Source: Coriolopsis trogii
Taxonomy: Eukaryota > Basidiomycota > Agaricomycetes > Polyporales > Polyporaceae
NCBI GenBank assembly: GCA_020543525.1
Contig: JAHYIO010000028.1
Location: 1,178,001-1,242,000, forward strand
Reading direction: 5' to 3'
DNA length: 64,000 nucleotides
This document shows positions 22,217 through 34,926 of this stretch, in pieces; position 1 is the first letter of the stretch, and each line of letters starts with the position of its first letter. A program made the position numbers and the translations under genes. The notes beneath the pieces are model-generated. The model did no database searches, had not been told where the DNA came from, and worked only from the letters and a program-made list of their open reading frames with translations.

Positions 22217-23272
22217 TTATGTGTAGAACTTGCGATTCGGGTTGGGACCAAATAGATCCTTCCGGATCTCGGGAAGCATCTGGATACAACAAAAGCCGAT
22301 CAGTTTCCCCACACTCGACCTCATTCTGTGAGTATACGAACCTTGTCCTCGAGTAACCGCAGTCGCTCGTCGAGAGTGTTATCGAGCGTGATTCGCTCTG
22401 TGCCGCTGACAAGCTTCACTCCACCAGCACTGTGCGTAGCTTCAGTGCTCAAGAGGCCACTGATGACAAGTCAGAGACTCACATATCGTTGCTCAAGGTG
22501 CCCTTCACAGTCACATTTACGGAACGCCCACTGATCTCCTTGTACTGCTTAGCAGCACCGTCCGCCGCACGTTGTGCGACGTCGGTATCTTTCTCGCGCG
22601 CATGGACGGTCACGTCCGGTTCAAGCAAAGAGAGGATGCCCTGAACCATGACACCTTCGAGGAACTGGACATAGCGGGATTCGTCCTTGGCGAGTGTCTC
22701 GATCGCCTCCCGAGCGGCGGAGAAGAGGTCTTGCAGGTGCTCTTCGCGCTGCTGGAGTAACTTCAAGCGAGACTTGTTCGTGAGAGTGGAATGTGCACTA
22801 AACCACAAACGGTGTTAGAATAGGTGAGACCATGAGAATGCAGTTGGAAAGTGGTAAAACACATTGCGGTAGCTAGCAATGACGTACATCTTCTGCGCAA
22901 CCTCGGCACCCTTGCGCTTCTTCTCGTACTGAGCATCGATAGCTTGTTGCTCTTGTTTAACCAGCTTCGCCTACAGCATCACACAAATGCGTATGAGCAT
23001 GCCGTTCTGTTCTTGTTGCAGCTGCACGGAACGGGACTCGTCTCCCGCAGTCGATAGTAACGCACCTTCTCAATAGCAAACTCCTCATCAGCCTTGACTT
23101 TAATCTCCCTGGCTTTCTCAAGGGCCTCCTGCTTGATGAAAGCGACCTAGTATACACAAACTAGAGTCAGAAACTGCTCCCAGCAAACGCACATGATGCG
23201 GAACTGAACGACACATACCATCTTGTTCATCTCAGTGAGCACCTCATCGTCGTTGAGTGGCCGGCTCGCCAT
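22217..23272 (-). CDS. VMA4: V-type proton ATPase subunit E
   Basis: Peripheral stalk subunit of the V1 sector that links the catalytic head to the membrane V0 ring on vacuoles and endosomes. Six exons (23272-23219, 23146-23066, 22970-22888, 22797-22483, 22429-22342, 22279-22217) close to 227 aa, the standard length. Start MASRPLNDDEVLTEM is followed by a long Lys/Glu/Gln-rich helix (about 15-75) typical of the stalk coiled coil, then the TNKSRLKLLQQREEHL segment and a C-terminal head domain with GGVKLVSGTERITLDNTLDERL, ending RKFYT. The 22482-22430 intron was placed at the acceptor giving NDI|AGGVKL because a nearer AG would leave a 23-nt intron. A truncated copy of its last exon lies at 18691-18830. 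Confidence 0.95.
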
Positions 23273-24188
23273 CTTGTTATCCTAGCAAATGGGGGTCGGG
23301 AACGTTGAGGAAGGTAACAGGCAGCAAGGCGAGCTCAGCATCGACTCGAGCAGGACCAGGAGGTCCTTGATTCGGAAGTCGCGCCCCAGGTGACGCGTGA
23401 TAGTCACAAGCCAGAGCGTGACTGGATACGTCACTTGCCAAGGTGCCAGCGCTTAGCACCCACTCAACTTTTTCAAGTCGGAATGATAACCATCCTGGCC
23501 AGTCTCTGCGGGCATATCTCACTCTGCTTGCCAGTGATCAGTGCTTTTGTGGTCTAGCGGGAGATATAATCTGTTTGGGAATCGTCTGCACCTAGACGTC
23601 ATCGATACTGGGCACGCACAATTCTCAGGCTGCCGGTTGTTCACAAGTCACGACAGCCACATTCGAATCATGTATGTCACCCCTCTATATGCACTGCATA
23701 CTCCTGCACGACACACAGCCCTGTGGCAGCCCTGTTGCGGTGGGTGATGCTGTAAAGGATGCACGATGTACATGGAGTTCCCACTGCCCACAGCCTCCCA
23801 TTCAAACTCGGGCCACGTTGTGGTTGTCTCTCCTAGACAGACGATGGAAGAACCTCTCGTAATGGGTAAGAACGGGCACGTTGCAGCAGATAGCACCCTC
23901 AAAATTCCACGGCGTGCGCCAGAATGATAGAGGAAGACATCATGTGGATTTAATTCCACATACGTGTGCGCTACGGCGACCCTTATATGAAGTCGTGGCG
24001 GGTCAAGACAAAGGTCGGTGACCCGCCGACTCTGCGCTTGTTATTGTTTCCAATAAAGTTCAAGTCTAACGCAGAAGCACAAAGTGGAACAGCGATGTTC
24101 CCTGATATCCACGGTGCGGAGCAAGCTCTCCGAAAGATAGACTATCTCAAACACGGCTCCGAGTTGCGGTCTATGGAAATTGAAGGCT
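23273..24188. other. Divergent promoter region between V-ATPase E and the EF-hand gene
   Basis: No gene recognised. It must contain both promoters. A short open frame at 24095-24202 (+) ends just after the EF-hand gene's start codon in another frame, so it could act as an upstream ORF, though this is speculative. Confidence 0.5.
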
Positions 24189-27100
24189 ATGTTCATAGAG
24201 CCTGAAAGGCCATTTGGTCCGACGCTCAAGCCGGAAACGGCCATCCCATGCGCTTCAGACGCTGCAGACAACGAAGGGCTAAAGCTCCTACTAAAAGGCG
24301 TCAACTCCCTGGTCGAAGGTCTTCCCGCTCTCGCTCGCGCATTAGATGCCATAGCAAAGATACATCCTGTCGTCGAAGGTGAGCGCATACTACAGCAGTG
24401 TAAATTTGCATACTCAAAAGAACAGTCGCCGTGGGTGCATTCAAGGTTGTCATCGAACTGGAGGTACGGAGGCGAGACAACGACAACAAAGTCAAGTTGC
24501 TCTTCCTCGAAATGAAGAACATGATGTCGACGCTCCTTCAGTCAGTGTTGTTCAATGTTGGCTCCATGATGCACTCTGATTGCGCGCAGATTGCGAGACG
24601 TTGGCGCTGCACATACTGCTGGAGACGGAATTACGATTGCAATGCGATTAGAGGAGCTCATAAAGGGAATCGCTGACGATATCAAGGCCTGCGCGAATGT
24701 CTGTGACGCTTACTCCAAGAAGCGATATCTGCTGAGAGTGGTACAAGGATATGCATGGGACGAAAACTTGCAAGTGTACATCAAGCTCTTTTCCGACCGC
24801 AAGTCCGAGTTGCACCTAGCCATATCACTACATACCGGCATAGCTGTTGATTCTGCTGTCGATAAGCTCAGCAAGCTCATGCAGAGGCACGTCCGCTCCG
24901 CTTCATTTGATTGTATAATCGCCCTCTGATGGCGCCCTCTGATGGCGCACTGCAGGATGGACATCGTACTGGCTGCCTTCAAGAAGGCTGTTCCGCACGA
25001 ACAGCGCACCTTAGCTGACGCCCTTGACCGGAATGGGGGGGTGCATAACATAGTGCACAATCACCATGCCATCCAGGAGGTCCTCGCTGTCGAACAAACA
25101 ATGCTCATGAGTCCAAGATCGTTTGTGCAGAGTCCGTCAACTCACGCAGGCCGACGATTGATGGATTACAACCGCCTCACCCACTCTGCGGACATACGCA
25201 ATACTACCACGCGCCTTCAAGTCGTGGCATTGAGTTCGCCGGGTATGGGGCAGCCCTTGACAACCGCTCCGCCACTACGCGTATCGCCTGCCCTGGTATC
25301 CGAGATGCAGCTTCTCCGAGAGGAACTGCGCGACAGCGCCGCCAGCGCTATCCAGAGGAACCTTCAGACTTTCGATCGCAAGTTCAAGATAGTACAAGAA
25401 GAGATGCTCGAAGAAATGCGCAAAGACGGTGATCGTAAGCTTCAGGCGGTACAAGAAGAGATGCTCGAAGAGGTGCGGAAAGGCGGTGAACGCATCATCG
25501 ACTCCGTGCTGGAGGGACCACATGCAAGGGTTCTCGATAGAGTACGTCATACCCTAGGACTTTACGCTTCGAGGCTTAACCCTAAATCACACAGGAGTTG
25601 TCGGCAATATGGAGAGAAATGGTAAGCATCATTGTCCTCGCAATCGTTCACCGAAGTCAAATGATCGAGATTTTTCAGCAATGGCGAACCATAGTGGAGG
25701 CGAGGCTGCTGGTTCTGGCTGTTCACGAACACTTCTTGCACAGGCATAGACAGCAGCGACAAGGCGTCGGTGCTGAAGAGCGGTGGGAGATACAGAGCGA
25801 TCCCGACACCGACGAGTCGTGGACGCTCGAATACATCAGCATGAAGCGCCTTCAACCGATCATAGAGGCCTTTGACGACGACGCCTCGGGCTTTGTAAGT
25901 ATCACCGAGGCGAATGAAATGACTACATCTCGTCCGAATGGGTGGAGGTCAGCCGATATCACTCGATGAATGTGAGCGCGCCGCTGATATACAGCACGTC
26001 TCCGATTACAGCCTACTCCGATGGATAGCATTCTGGGCAATCGGTGAGTTATGCGCTACTCTTTGATAGCCACTAGTACATGCCACTTAAATAGCGAACA
26101 TTATGTAGGGTGGCAAGTCGCCTGCACTGTCTATATACAAAGAATCTACGCGCTCCTCGACAGGGTGGAGAAGATGCAGAAGACCGTCCGTTTTGTCAAT
26201 CAGCATTTAGTGCAGATATATTTGGACCAGGTCCGTTCGCTGATAGACCAAATGACAAGTGGTTTCCAACGAATACCCGAACATTCCCACCTCCTCTCGC
26301 ATTTCCGGCTGTACGTCGACCAGGAAGAGCAGAGGCTCAGATATGCCTTGGACATCGTCAACTACGACCTCGACGCTCTCGACACCTTAGCACTTGTCAA
26401 TGGCCGGCGCGGGATCGAGAGGGTTAGTATTCTGTCAAGTCATTTGAGCGTCGTTGAGCAACTTGAAGTTAACCAATACTATTCTACGTCTCTTCAGAAC
26501 TTGTTTCAATTTCTCTACCTCCTCTTGTCTCGACATGTCAGAAAAGTTCGGGTCGCACAAACGAAGCTCCTCCACCCGGATGAACTCGCCGAGGCCGCTG
26601 CTACTGTCCATCTCGTCTACGATGCATTCTATATGCGGTTCCAAGAACTCTCTGGTAAGTAGATTGCACCGAAAATCAAGTACGCCTAATTGTGGCTCTC
26701 ATGCCGTGCATTACCGACAGAACTATTCGTTGCGCGGAAATCTAATCCGGTACCTGAGTTCAGAATGTTTGCCTGCGGCATGGTATGATGTTGCTCGATG
26801 GGTTGCTCGTCGGAACTCACAATTGCTCATTATAGTTTGCCATACTATCAGCCAACCAGGCATATTCTTTCGGTGACCATCAGAGTCTCTTTGCTGGTGG
26901 CCTCTTCTCCACCGCGTATCCAATCCCACAACTTCTCGATGAAGATTGGGTCGACGAAGCAATAGTCGATCAAGAAAATACCTCTCCAAGACCCGCGCAT
27001 CATGACAACCCCCAGGAAGGAAGGCCCGACGATGCCACAGTTGTGTTAAAGTATGCTCCACACTGCGAGCAATTTTTCGCAGACGACGCTTTCGCCCCAT

Positions 27101-28799
27101 GCGACGTCGTAAAGAAAGATGACGGGGTCACGGTGGACATAGATACACGCTTAGTTCCTCTGTAAGGAAAGTCCTTAACCTCACATAAGATACGTCCACT
27201 CATTTGTATGTGTTCAGATTAGGACGATGGACTGGTGTCTCAACACATGATACACGCATTGGTGGAAGACTTGTTCCCACCAGGTTCATCTTCATCGTCG
27301 AGTTCTACGTCTCTCCTACAGACAAAACCAGCCTTGAGGGCGTCCCAAGCTTTCACGCGTTCTGGCCGTCAACGACCGCTAGGTACACCGCACGATATGA
27401 CTCCTCACAAGCCGGCTACCTCATCACCAAGACGTACGACACGCCATCAGTGCAGGAGGAGCAATTCGGCCTCTTTCTGGAAGATGACAACCTGACTCTC
27501 GTTGGTGGCTGCCTGAACACAACCCAATCTGTGATCATGCGGAGAGGAATCTCTCCTGAGATCATGGTCTACTATCCACCACTGGATGTGTTCAAGGATT
27601 GCGCTCAGGCTGTCGCTGCCGCACGCTGGAGATTTGCTCTATCCGCTGTACTTCACGTGGCCCGACAGCGGCTCTGCTCGTGGAGTCTAATCAGGGAACG
27701 GAGGTACAGACGCAAACGCTTCTTCTATCTCGTTCGTCGCAGTTTCCTCTCACCGCTACCCGAGAAAATGGAGATTGAGAAGATGTCCATTGCCAACACT
27801 CTCGTCCCAGCAGACTATCACTTTTTCGCATACCATAGTCTTGAACCGAGACCGCCAGAGTTTTTCGATTACCCTTTGCCTCGCCTAAATCAGCCTTCCA
27901 CTACTCAGCCGCAAGTTCTCGATGCGCCAGGAACACCAGGCAAACCGGATCAGGTGTTCCCGCTTTTCGCCGCCCATGCTACGAGTCATCGACACATCCG
28001 CCAACGTCTAGTACGGCCATATGTCGAAGCCAATGATACAACACACTCTACGGTTGTTTCTGACATGCACCTGAACGATATGATTAGAGAGCCTGAGGGC
28101 AGGTTCATTCCATTTGCACTTCCTCCTAACCATCAGATACCTCCGTCGACGTCCTCCGAGTCGTTTAGCGGAGAACCCACCTTTGAGGTTTTCATACCTC
28201 CACCTCCAACCCCGGGTCCACCTCCGCTGAACCCAATCGAATCGCCCATATGCGAGCCGCTCGGGTTCCCGTCATCCTGCCGCGAGTGGCAGAGGCCTCC
28301 CTCGCCGCCAGAGTTCCCCCTGCCCGAGTCCCCGGGCTTGAATCCATCCGAGTCACCCGAGTCATTGTCGATCGCCGCCCCGGCCTCCATCTCTGACGAC
28401 TTGTCGTTAAAATCTCCACCCCCGCTCAAGTTGCCGCCCTCATCCGAGTTGCCGCCAGTGGCCTTGCATCTATCCCACTCATCAATTGCTTATTCAGATG
28501 TAGCCTTCTTCTGGTCGCCTCCAGAACAGGCGTCTTGTGTCACGCCTTCGGCGCGACGACCTGTGGGTCCGGGACTTCAAGAGGCCACAGGTAATACGGA
28601 TCGAGGTATCAGGGCCGACATCCTGGGCCTCGAGGAAGAGCTGTCAGCAGTCAAGGAGCCGCCGCTGAATCTAGGACGTATTGTTGCACGCCATCACTAC
28701 TCACGAGAGTGTCCCTTTGGCCTAAGCTTGATGTCTCGCGTACTTGAGTTTTCTGACGGTGACAACGATTACCATACTACAGATGATGCCGGTCGGTAG
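24189..28799 (+). CDS. Large fungal EF-hand protein with Pro-rich C-terminal tail
   Basis: Twelve exons: 24189-24378, 24426-24540, 24590-24886, 24956-25541, 25595-25621, 25679-25947, 26012-26043, 26109-26422, 26498-26654, 26721-26782, 26860-27161, 27218-28799. They close to 1310 aa. The N-terminal helical domain (about 20-210) with DAADNEGLKLLL, a VRRRDND segment and ADDIKACANVCDAYSKKR resembles the N-terminal signalling-type domain of Agaricomycete EF-hand proteins. A coiled region (about 280-400) follows. One canonical EF-hand loop (DDDASGFVSITE, 471-482) comes next, followed by TTSRPNGW. A conserved C-terminal domain then runs to about 990, and the last roughly 310 residues are Pro/Ser-rich and low complexity. 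Calcium binding is likely; the cellular role is unknown. The 24887-24955 intron has a GC donor. The large final exon may hide an intron in the tail. Confidence 0.85.
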
Positions 28800-29737
28800 C
28801 ACTACATTACCGTCATCGAGTAGTTGCCAAGTGCCTGCAGGAGTCGACCTGTGGCCAGCAATTCAAGCTTTTGAGTCCAGTCACCACTTGTGCATGAGGG
28901 AAATTAACCACGAAATCGGGTACGCATTAGCTATAGAGCACGCGCCATCAATTCCCTTCTTCAATTGTAGAGTGCTCTATCATTGGCGAAGGCGGTGTAT
29001 ACCAATAGTACCTAGGTCCGCCGACTATGCGCAGGTTGGACACCTTCAACCGACATGCGTACTTATGCTGAGCGGATATGCCACGGGCGCGAGGTTGGCC
29101 TCCTTCCCTTCTGAACATCTTTCACTGGCCGTCTTGTTGCTCTGCGGGTCCGAAGGGAGTGTCGAAGTACCTCTACACGAGCCGTTAGCATCAATCACCC
29201 CAGTAGCCAGGCTACTGCCAAATGGAACGGAAACACGGCGCGAGTTGATGTGAATGAGTTCACCGAACTGACTTGAATGATATCGACTCCGAAGTGGGCG
29301 ATTGGTTCAATGGGAATCTCACAAAGTCTGCGAACAAGGCACCCGAGGGCAGCGGTCACCCATACAGTCAACCCCTGACCGCCGCTGCTCCATGATATCT
29401 TATCACTCCAGCCGGCATAGGTGCTCTGGTACGACTCACTATGTTGCCGGCAATATGGTACATGCGCACACCATGCGAATGAACTATTCGATGTGTGCAA
29501 TCAGTGCCATCATACAACATCATTGCATTAATGAAGTAGCAAAGCAACCGACTACAGCTACAGAGGAACCGACAATAATCTGCAAGAAAGAATCAGTACT
29601 GTTTCTTCACAAGATGCGACGATGACGCTCAGACAAAGTAAATAATGATTCCGGATAGACAGTTTTCCTCACGGATGCTCTCCGTCGAGGGAGTCTGTTC
29701 TGTCATCCCAGGAATATAACCCGAGGTTAACACTCAC
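28800..29737. other. Intergenic region, no gene seen
   Basis: Short frames only (for example 29302-29625 +) without recognisable motifs. It lies between the 3' ends of two convergent genes and is AT-richer than the flanking coding sequence. Confidence 0.5.
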
Positions 29738-30236
29738 TTAACGGTTCTTGAAGTAGTCGAGGAGGACGTGGAGACCCTCAGACTCGACACCGTAGTCCTT
29801 AACGACGACGCAGGAGCAGCCGACGACCTTGCGGGGGTTGCCCTCACGGTCGATCTTGCACAGGCCAGCCCAGGTGCCGAGGACCTTCGCGTCACCGACC
29901 TTGATCAGGTTGATCTTGTGCTCCGCGCACAAAGCCTCGATGAGCTTGATGTACTCAGCCTCCGTGCACGTCTCGACGAGGACGCACAAGTGCGCCTGGC
30001 GCTTGTCGAGCGCCTTAGCACACTCGCGGAGACCGCGAGCGAGACCGTCGTGGACGAGGGCGTTCTTCAGGACTTGCTACAAAAGCAGACCATTGATATC
30101 GCGAGACATCTCGGAAAGGTTACTTGGAACACACCTGAAGAGCATCCTCTACGGAGAGCTTGCCCTTGGGAGCCTCAGCAGGAGCCTCAACCTCGGCCGG
30201 GGCGTCGACTTGAATTTCATCAGAAGCGTCAGACAT
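29738..30236 (-). CDS. RPS12: 40S ribosomal protein eS12
   Basis: Small-subunit ribosomal protein. Exons 30236-30135 and 30076-29738 join in phase 0 to give 146 aa, the usual fungal length. The acidic Ala/Glu/Pro-rich N terminus ([20 protein letters not shown]) is typical. The L7Ae-like core includes [41 protein letters not shown] and [10 protein letters not shown], with [13 protein letters not shown] near the end, closing LLDYFKNR. The stop TAA is followed directly by GTGAGT, so an intron in the 3' UTR is possible. Confidence 0.97.
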
Positions 30237-30750
30237 CCTAAAAGCAGGACATCAGAAAACACGCCTTACATTCAGCAACACCGTGCTATCAACGTACTTT
30301 TTAATTGAGAAGGGTTGCAGGGGACGATGTCTTCTTCCGCGTTCGTGGATGGTGAGGAAAAAATAAGGTTTGCTGCTCAGCGCATATATGGGTTGAGTTC
30401 AGACTCCGTCGGCTGTTCCCGGTGGCAGAAAAGGTTCAAGTTGCCTGTAAGTGCGATTTACTGGCTTGCGTGAATGCTTATGCGAGGGGTAGTGAGTACT
30501 CAACACTCAAGTACTATCTGAGTCATTGCGGAATGAAGGGTGCATTGATATCTCGTTTACCTCGGGGCTTACATCGCTGCATGCGGTAATGCCCCGGACT
30601 GGCGCCCATAACAGACGAGTTAGCCTGTCAGGCACTTGCAGATCGCCATCCCCTCACGCATATACCTCTCTTACACCGAGGACGTTTTGCTGGGGACCAT
30701 ACGTTGACAAGCACCAATGGTTAGCGACTGTGTTGAGCTACGCGTCGGCG
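30237..30750. other. Divergent promoter region between eS12 and the WD40 gene
   Basis: No gene recognised; the two flanking genes start on opposite strands, so this 514-bp segment must contain both promoters. Confidence 0.55.
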
Positions 30751-32113
30751 ATGTCTGAAACGATCCACCAGAGTCTTGCATTCCTGCACGCGCACGATGG
30801 TGCAGAACGTACGTTGTGTCTCGACCTCCGTCTTCCGCACCATCTCATCTCTGCTTGACATGTAGCACATTCGGATGCCGTTTGGGCTGTATCCTGGACA
30901 AACGCAGACACCGTGCTGAGTGTTTCAGCTGATGGTACAATCAAGCAATGGGACTCCAACTCTGGTCAAGTCTCGCGTCAGCGGCCTCCGCATACATTAG
31001 GCATCGTTTCGCTCAGCGTTGATCACACTGGCAAGCTCGCTCTGTTCAACACACTGGAAGGTCTCACATGCCTATGGGACCTGGAGGATGGGGAAGTGAA
31101 GGGGTCGTTTGAGAGCTATGCCCGACCAGCCGGAGGAGATTCTACAGAACCTTGTACGTGACCTGCTCTCATTGTGCCGGCTCTACCTGCCTCACACGCC
31201 CACAATAACGACCCAACCATTCGCTCCTACTTGGGATCTATGTCGCTTCTCTGTCCTGGGGCCCTTCATCGCGCATACAGCATGGTCAGTGTCGTTGAAC
31301 CCAAGAGGCGGTACATACGCTTCCACGGGTGGCTCAGGGAATGTCATCGTTCACTCGGCAGACCCATCTTCATTCGGGGAGCGCGTCTCCACCCTCACGA
31401 GCGGTCGTAGCAAATTTGGGATGTGTTGCAAATATGTGGGTCATTCATAGATCTGAGTTGGTGTCTATATCCCCAACCCTATGCTCCCGAATCACTCGTC
31501 GTTGTGGTCCATCTGTGCGCCCGACATGGAAAGGACTGACTAGGGTTCCCTCTCCTTTCAGAGTCCGGATGGATCGCGTGTGGCCATGTCCTCGGAAGCC
31601 GGCCAGATATTCGTGTTCGACGTTGCATCGAGCTCTATCCAGGCAGCATACAGCTCGCACGCAATGGCAGTCCGTTCCCTTGCCTGGTCCCCTGACTCGA
31701 ACGTACGTCCCTAGATATTTCCTCTGCATCACAACACCAGACTCACACACCAGGGCCCTTAGCTACTCATGTCCGCGTCGGAGGACAAACGCCTAATCCT
31801 TCATGATGTTCGTGTCTCGTCTTCAGGCAAGGCCGGCTCGGGGGCGGTTGCAACATTCAGCGGTCACTCCTCCTGGGTCCTCAGCACAGACATCTCTCCA
31901 GACGGGCGACTTGCAGTCTCTGGGTCCGCAGACAAGACCACAAAGGTGTGGGATATTGCTGCGCGTGCGGCGGTCTCGACGGTTCAGGATCTGGGTGAAG
32001 TTTGGTCAGTATCGTGGAGACCGAGGCCCCCCGCGCACGGTACGGCGGGTGCGTATGTTACGGGCGGAGAGGACGGGCTGGTGCGGTGGTACAGGAGTGC
32101 TGGTGCTGGCTAA
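30751..32113 (+). CDS. Ski8/WDR61-like WD40-repeat protein
   Basis: Five exons (30751-30808, 30866-31153, 31281-31435, 31562-31702, 31763-32113) close to 330 aa. Repeats with WD-type ends are visible, for example HSDAVWAVSWTNADT...IKQWD, LTCLWDLEDGEVKGSF, GQIFVFD, RLILHD and TTKVWDIAARA. A seven-bladed beta propeller is expected. Length, the SGRSKFGM segment and SPDGSRVAMSSE resemble Ski8/WDR61. That protein scaffolds the cytoplasmic Ski exosome-cofactor complex and, in some fungi, associates with Paf1 or Spo11. Introns 2 and 3 (about 126 nt) are long for this locus. Assignment to Ski8 rather than another small WD40 protein is by resemblance. Confidence 0.85.
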
Positions 32114-32306
32114 ACCTGTATACGTACCTAACGTTGAGTATATGGACGACACAAAAACCAGTATTTGCAGACTCAGTCCCGGACTCGTTTGTTCATATGC
32201 ACTCTATTATCGCCAACTTTCGAGCGCCTATTGGCGATGTGCGCTACAGTGGCGCCAGCGCTTTGGTGCACTTGGTTCCCTCTGCTGAACCACAATCATC
32301 TCGATT

Positions 32307-34321
32307 ATGTCTACCGAACCTAGTATGGCCCTACGACAACTCAAAGAGACTCTTTTACTTGGAGATGACGAGCTTGATGAGGTACGTTGATAGCTATCAC
32401 TTATAGGTTATTGGCGTTGATCGGAGTAGTGTCCTAGGACCTCAGTATCGCGCTTACAAGTCTTGTAACCACGGCAGTGCATGACAAGGAACCCAAACAC
32501 GACCTCAGGAATATCATAGATGCTATACAACGGATTGGATGCGCCTCTGAAATTGTACGTTGCCAGACTTCCTAGTCTCGTTATGGAAATACTGATGATG
32601 TGTAGGAACCGTTGACAGTCCTTCCGATCATCGTTGAAAGCGGCGATGCTTGCGCCGATGAGCTTCTGGACACCATGTCCAAGGAATGCAGCGCAAAGGA
32701 AGTTGTCATGGCCGCTGAAGAGGTCATGGAGAGCCTCCAACGCCGTTTGCAAGTCGACGACGAAGACGATGAGGAAAACGTATCTCGAGTGTTACCAGCA
32801 AGAGTAATTGCTCGTCTGATCCATACATACGCCATAGGTCTGCACATTGCGTCATGACACTGCGGCTCTTTCTGATCCTCTGTTCTTTTCAGTTATCCCG
32901 CGGTTGCCGAAGTGGAAGAAGTCTCCGAGCGAGGTTGTGGAGTCACGACTCGCCGAGCTTGAAGCTGTCATGACCCTCGTCGGTTATCGTACCTCCGCAG
33001 ATGAAAGTCGTGTCCTGATAGCCTGTGTTGCGCAATTTGCGTTGGCGTTGAAGGACGGCGCCGACGACAGAACCAAGGTATCTGCTTTCAGAACCTTGCA
33101 TACCGCGAGATCTCATCCGAGCTTCGTAGACTCTCCTCCGGCATCTTATTGAAGAGACCCTGTCCACATTCCCGAACACTGTCAACGGGAATCTGGCACA
33201 GAAGGCTTTCGGGGCGCATTTCCGCCGGTTGGTGGTACCGCAGGAGTCATCAAAACCGGAGGCTGCGGGCACTGACTTCCCAAGTACATGGGTATTTGGG
33301 TTCCTCTTGCTCATAAGCGCTCCTGCTGATGATCTGATGTAGTCTGCATACGAAGGCCTTGGAGGAACCACCAGCTTCTTGGAACAACGACCTTCACTCG
33401 CTTCCTTCATCCTACTGTCCCACTCCCCCTCCTACACTTTCTCAGTGGCGACGCTAACGGCATTCTTCCCTATTGTCCTGTCATGCATCCAATCCAACGT
33501 TGCTCTCGATGAAGTACTCGGCGTCCTATTATCCACCCTGGCCCCTATGCATGCGACGTCGCCGCGCCCTGAACTAAGCACGGATCACATCATGCCCCTC
33601 GTCCATCTGCTCCCGCACTTGGCAAGCAATCACTCCGAGCCGGATGTCAGGCACTACACGTTCCGTATCATCGGGCTCGTCCTAGGATTGTCTCCTCCAT
33701 CCTTGCGCTTCCGTCTGCTCCAAGAGCTTCTCGGTGATGAGGATATTCCTCCCCAGATGCGCGTTGCCGCAGTGGGATTGCTGAAGGAAGCGGTCCTCCA
33801 GGGCCTCTCTACGCAGGATAAAAGCATCTTCGCGTCGCCGCTCTTGATCTCGACATTTGGCCCTCTGGTATTTAGGCCCTCTCCCTCCCAGTCCTTCGAT
33901 ACTCTCGCGCTAGAAGACTTCTTGAACAGCCCGGAGCCGCTGCGGCTCGTGGAATGCCTTGGCTTATACTACGTGCTGCTGCTTAGGGACACCAAGAATA
34001 CGGTACGGGTAGAACTCTACTCTAACATTTGTATGCTCAACGCGATACTTGAATAGACCGGAGTCAGAGACAGCGACGCGCTCGGCAATGTGCAGCGCGC
34101 GCTCCTCCGACCGCTCGGGGAGCGGCTGAGGGTTTGGCAGCAAGGTGAGTGTGCAGCGAGCCCTTGGGCGTGGCGCTGCGAGCTGAACAATAGCGCTAGA
34201 AATGGCAGAAAACGTGGAAGATGAAGCGCATGACCATGATGCCTCTATGCAATTGGGTATACTCGACATGTGGCTTGAGCGTGTCCAGGGCGCCATAGCC
34301 GACGTCTCGTCTCGTGAATGA
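32307..34321 (+). CDS. YAP-binding/Alf4/glomulin-like (Ybp2-type) helical protein
   Basis: Eight exons (32307-32381, 32438-32554, 32606-32837, 32893-33077, 33130-33291, 33343-34002, 34057-34144, 34200-34321) close to 546 aa. The protein is almost wholly alpha-helical, suggesting HEAT/ARM-like repeats. Recognised stretches include IPRLPKWKKSP (after a short acidic stretch), LSPPSLRFRLLQELL and a C-terminal WLERVQGAIADV. The pattern resembles the fungal Ybp1/Ybp2-glomulin family, whose members have been linked to oxidative-stress signalling (Yap1 binding), kinetochores or cullin regulation. The match is from overall pattern, so the specific role is uncertain. I chose the first ATG at 32307; a second in-frame Met lies six codons later. 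Confidence 0.7.
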
Positions 34322-34926
34322 AGGCATAGCATAGGGTGGATGTGCCAAATATAGCATAGGAAGACGTGGCTTCGCAAGCAACGAATTTGGAATGTGAGTA
34401 TATACCGCAGTTCGGGATTCTCTGCAGAAGTATCCGTCTGAGTGTCGCTTGGACGATCTCTATTTGGGAAGGGACCCAAACGCCTCTGCGTGGAGTATCA
34501 CACGCAGTCTTATATGCACCTGTCATCGGATCGCACGAGTTTGGTAGGTTCGGATCCAGCAGCTGTACCATTTTATATGAGCGTCAACTGGTATTTGGCC
34601 AACTATTAAACGTCAACCGTATACGCCTGTCTGGTCTTACCCGACCATCCGGATACTATCTCATGAGTAGCTACAAGAATCGTGAGTTTCATTAATCAAT
34701 ATCGTGCAGTCCGCATACGCCACTAACCAAGCTTTCGTTGTTCCAGAAGGTCACGCCTCTATGCGTAATCAAGATACGCACACGGTGGTATTCTGATCAA
34801 TCTATCCACTTCACCAAGGCATAACCATGTTCATAAAAGAGGGGCTGTTCAGTTCTTGTGCTCATCGCACGGAGTCTCATACCGAGCGACACCCACTGCC
34901 AACATCTCTATCTCCCCATTCACACT
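34322..34926. other. Intergenic region, no gene seen
   Basis: A 605-bp gap between two plus-strand genes. Short frames on both strands lack motifs. Confidence 0.5.

Noticed and set aside
22460..22482. 23-nt intron in V-ATPase subunit E
   Set aside because: Too short for splicing. The next acceptor at 22430 gives a 53-nt intron and restores the AGGVKL family motif.
28133..28429. Gly/Asp-rich minus-strand frame
   Set aside because: Shadow of the Pro/Ser-rich tail of the EF-hand gene on the opposite strand.
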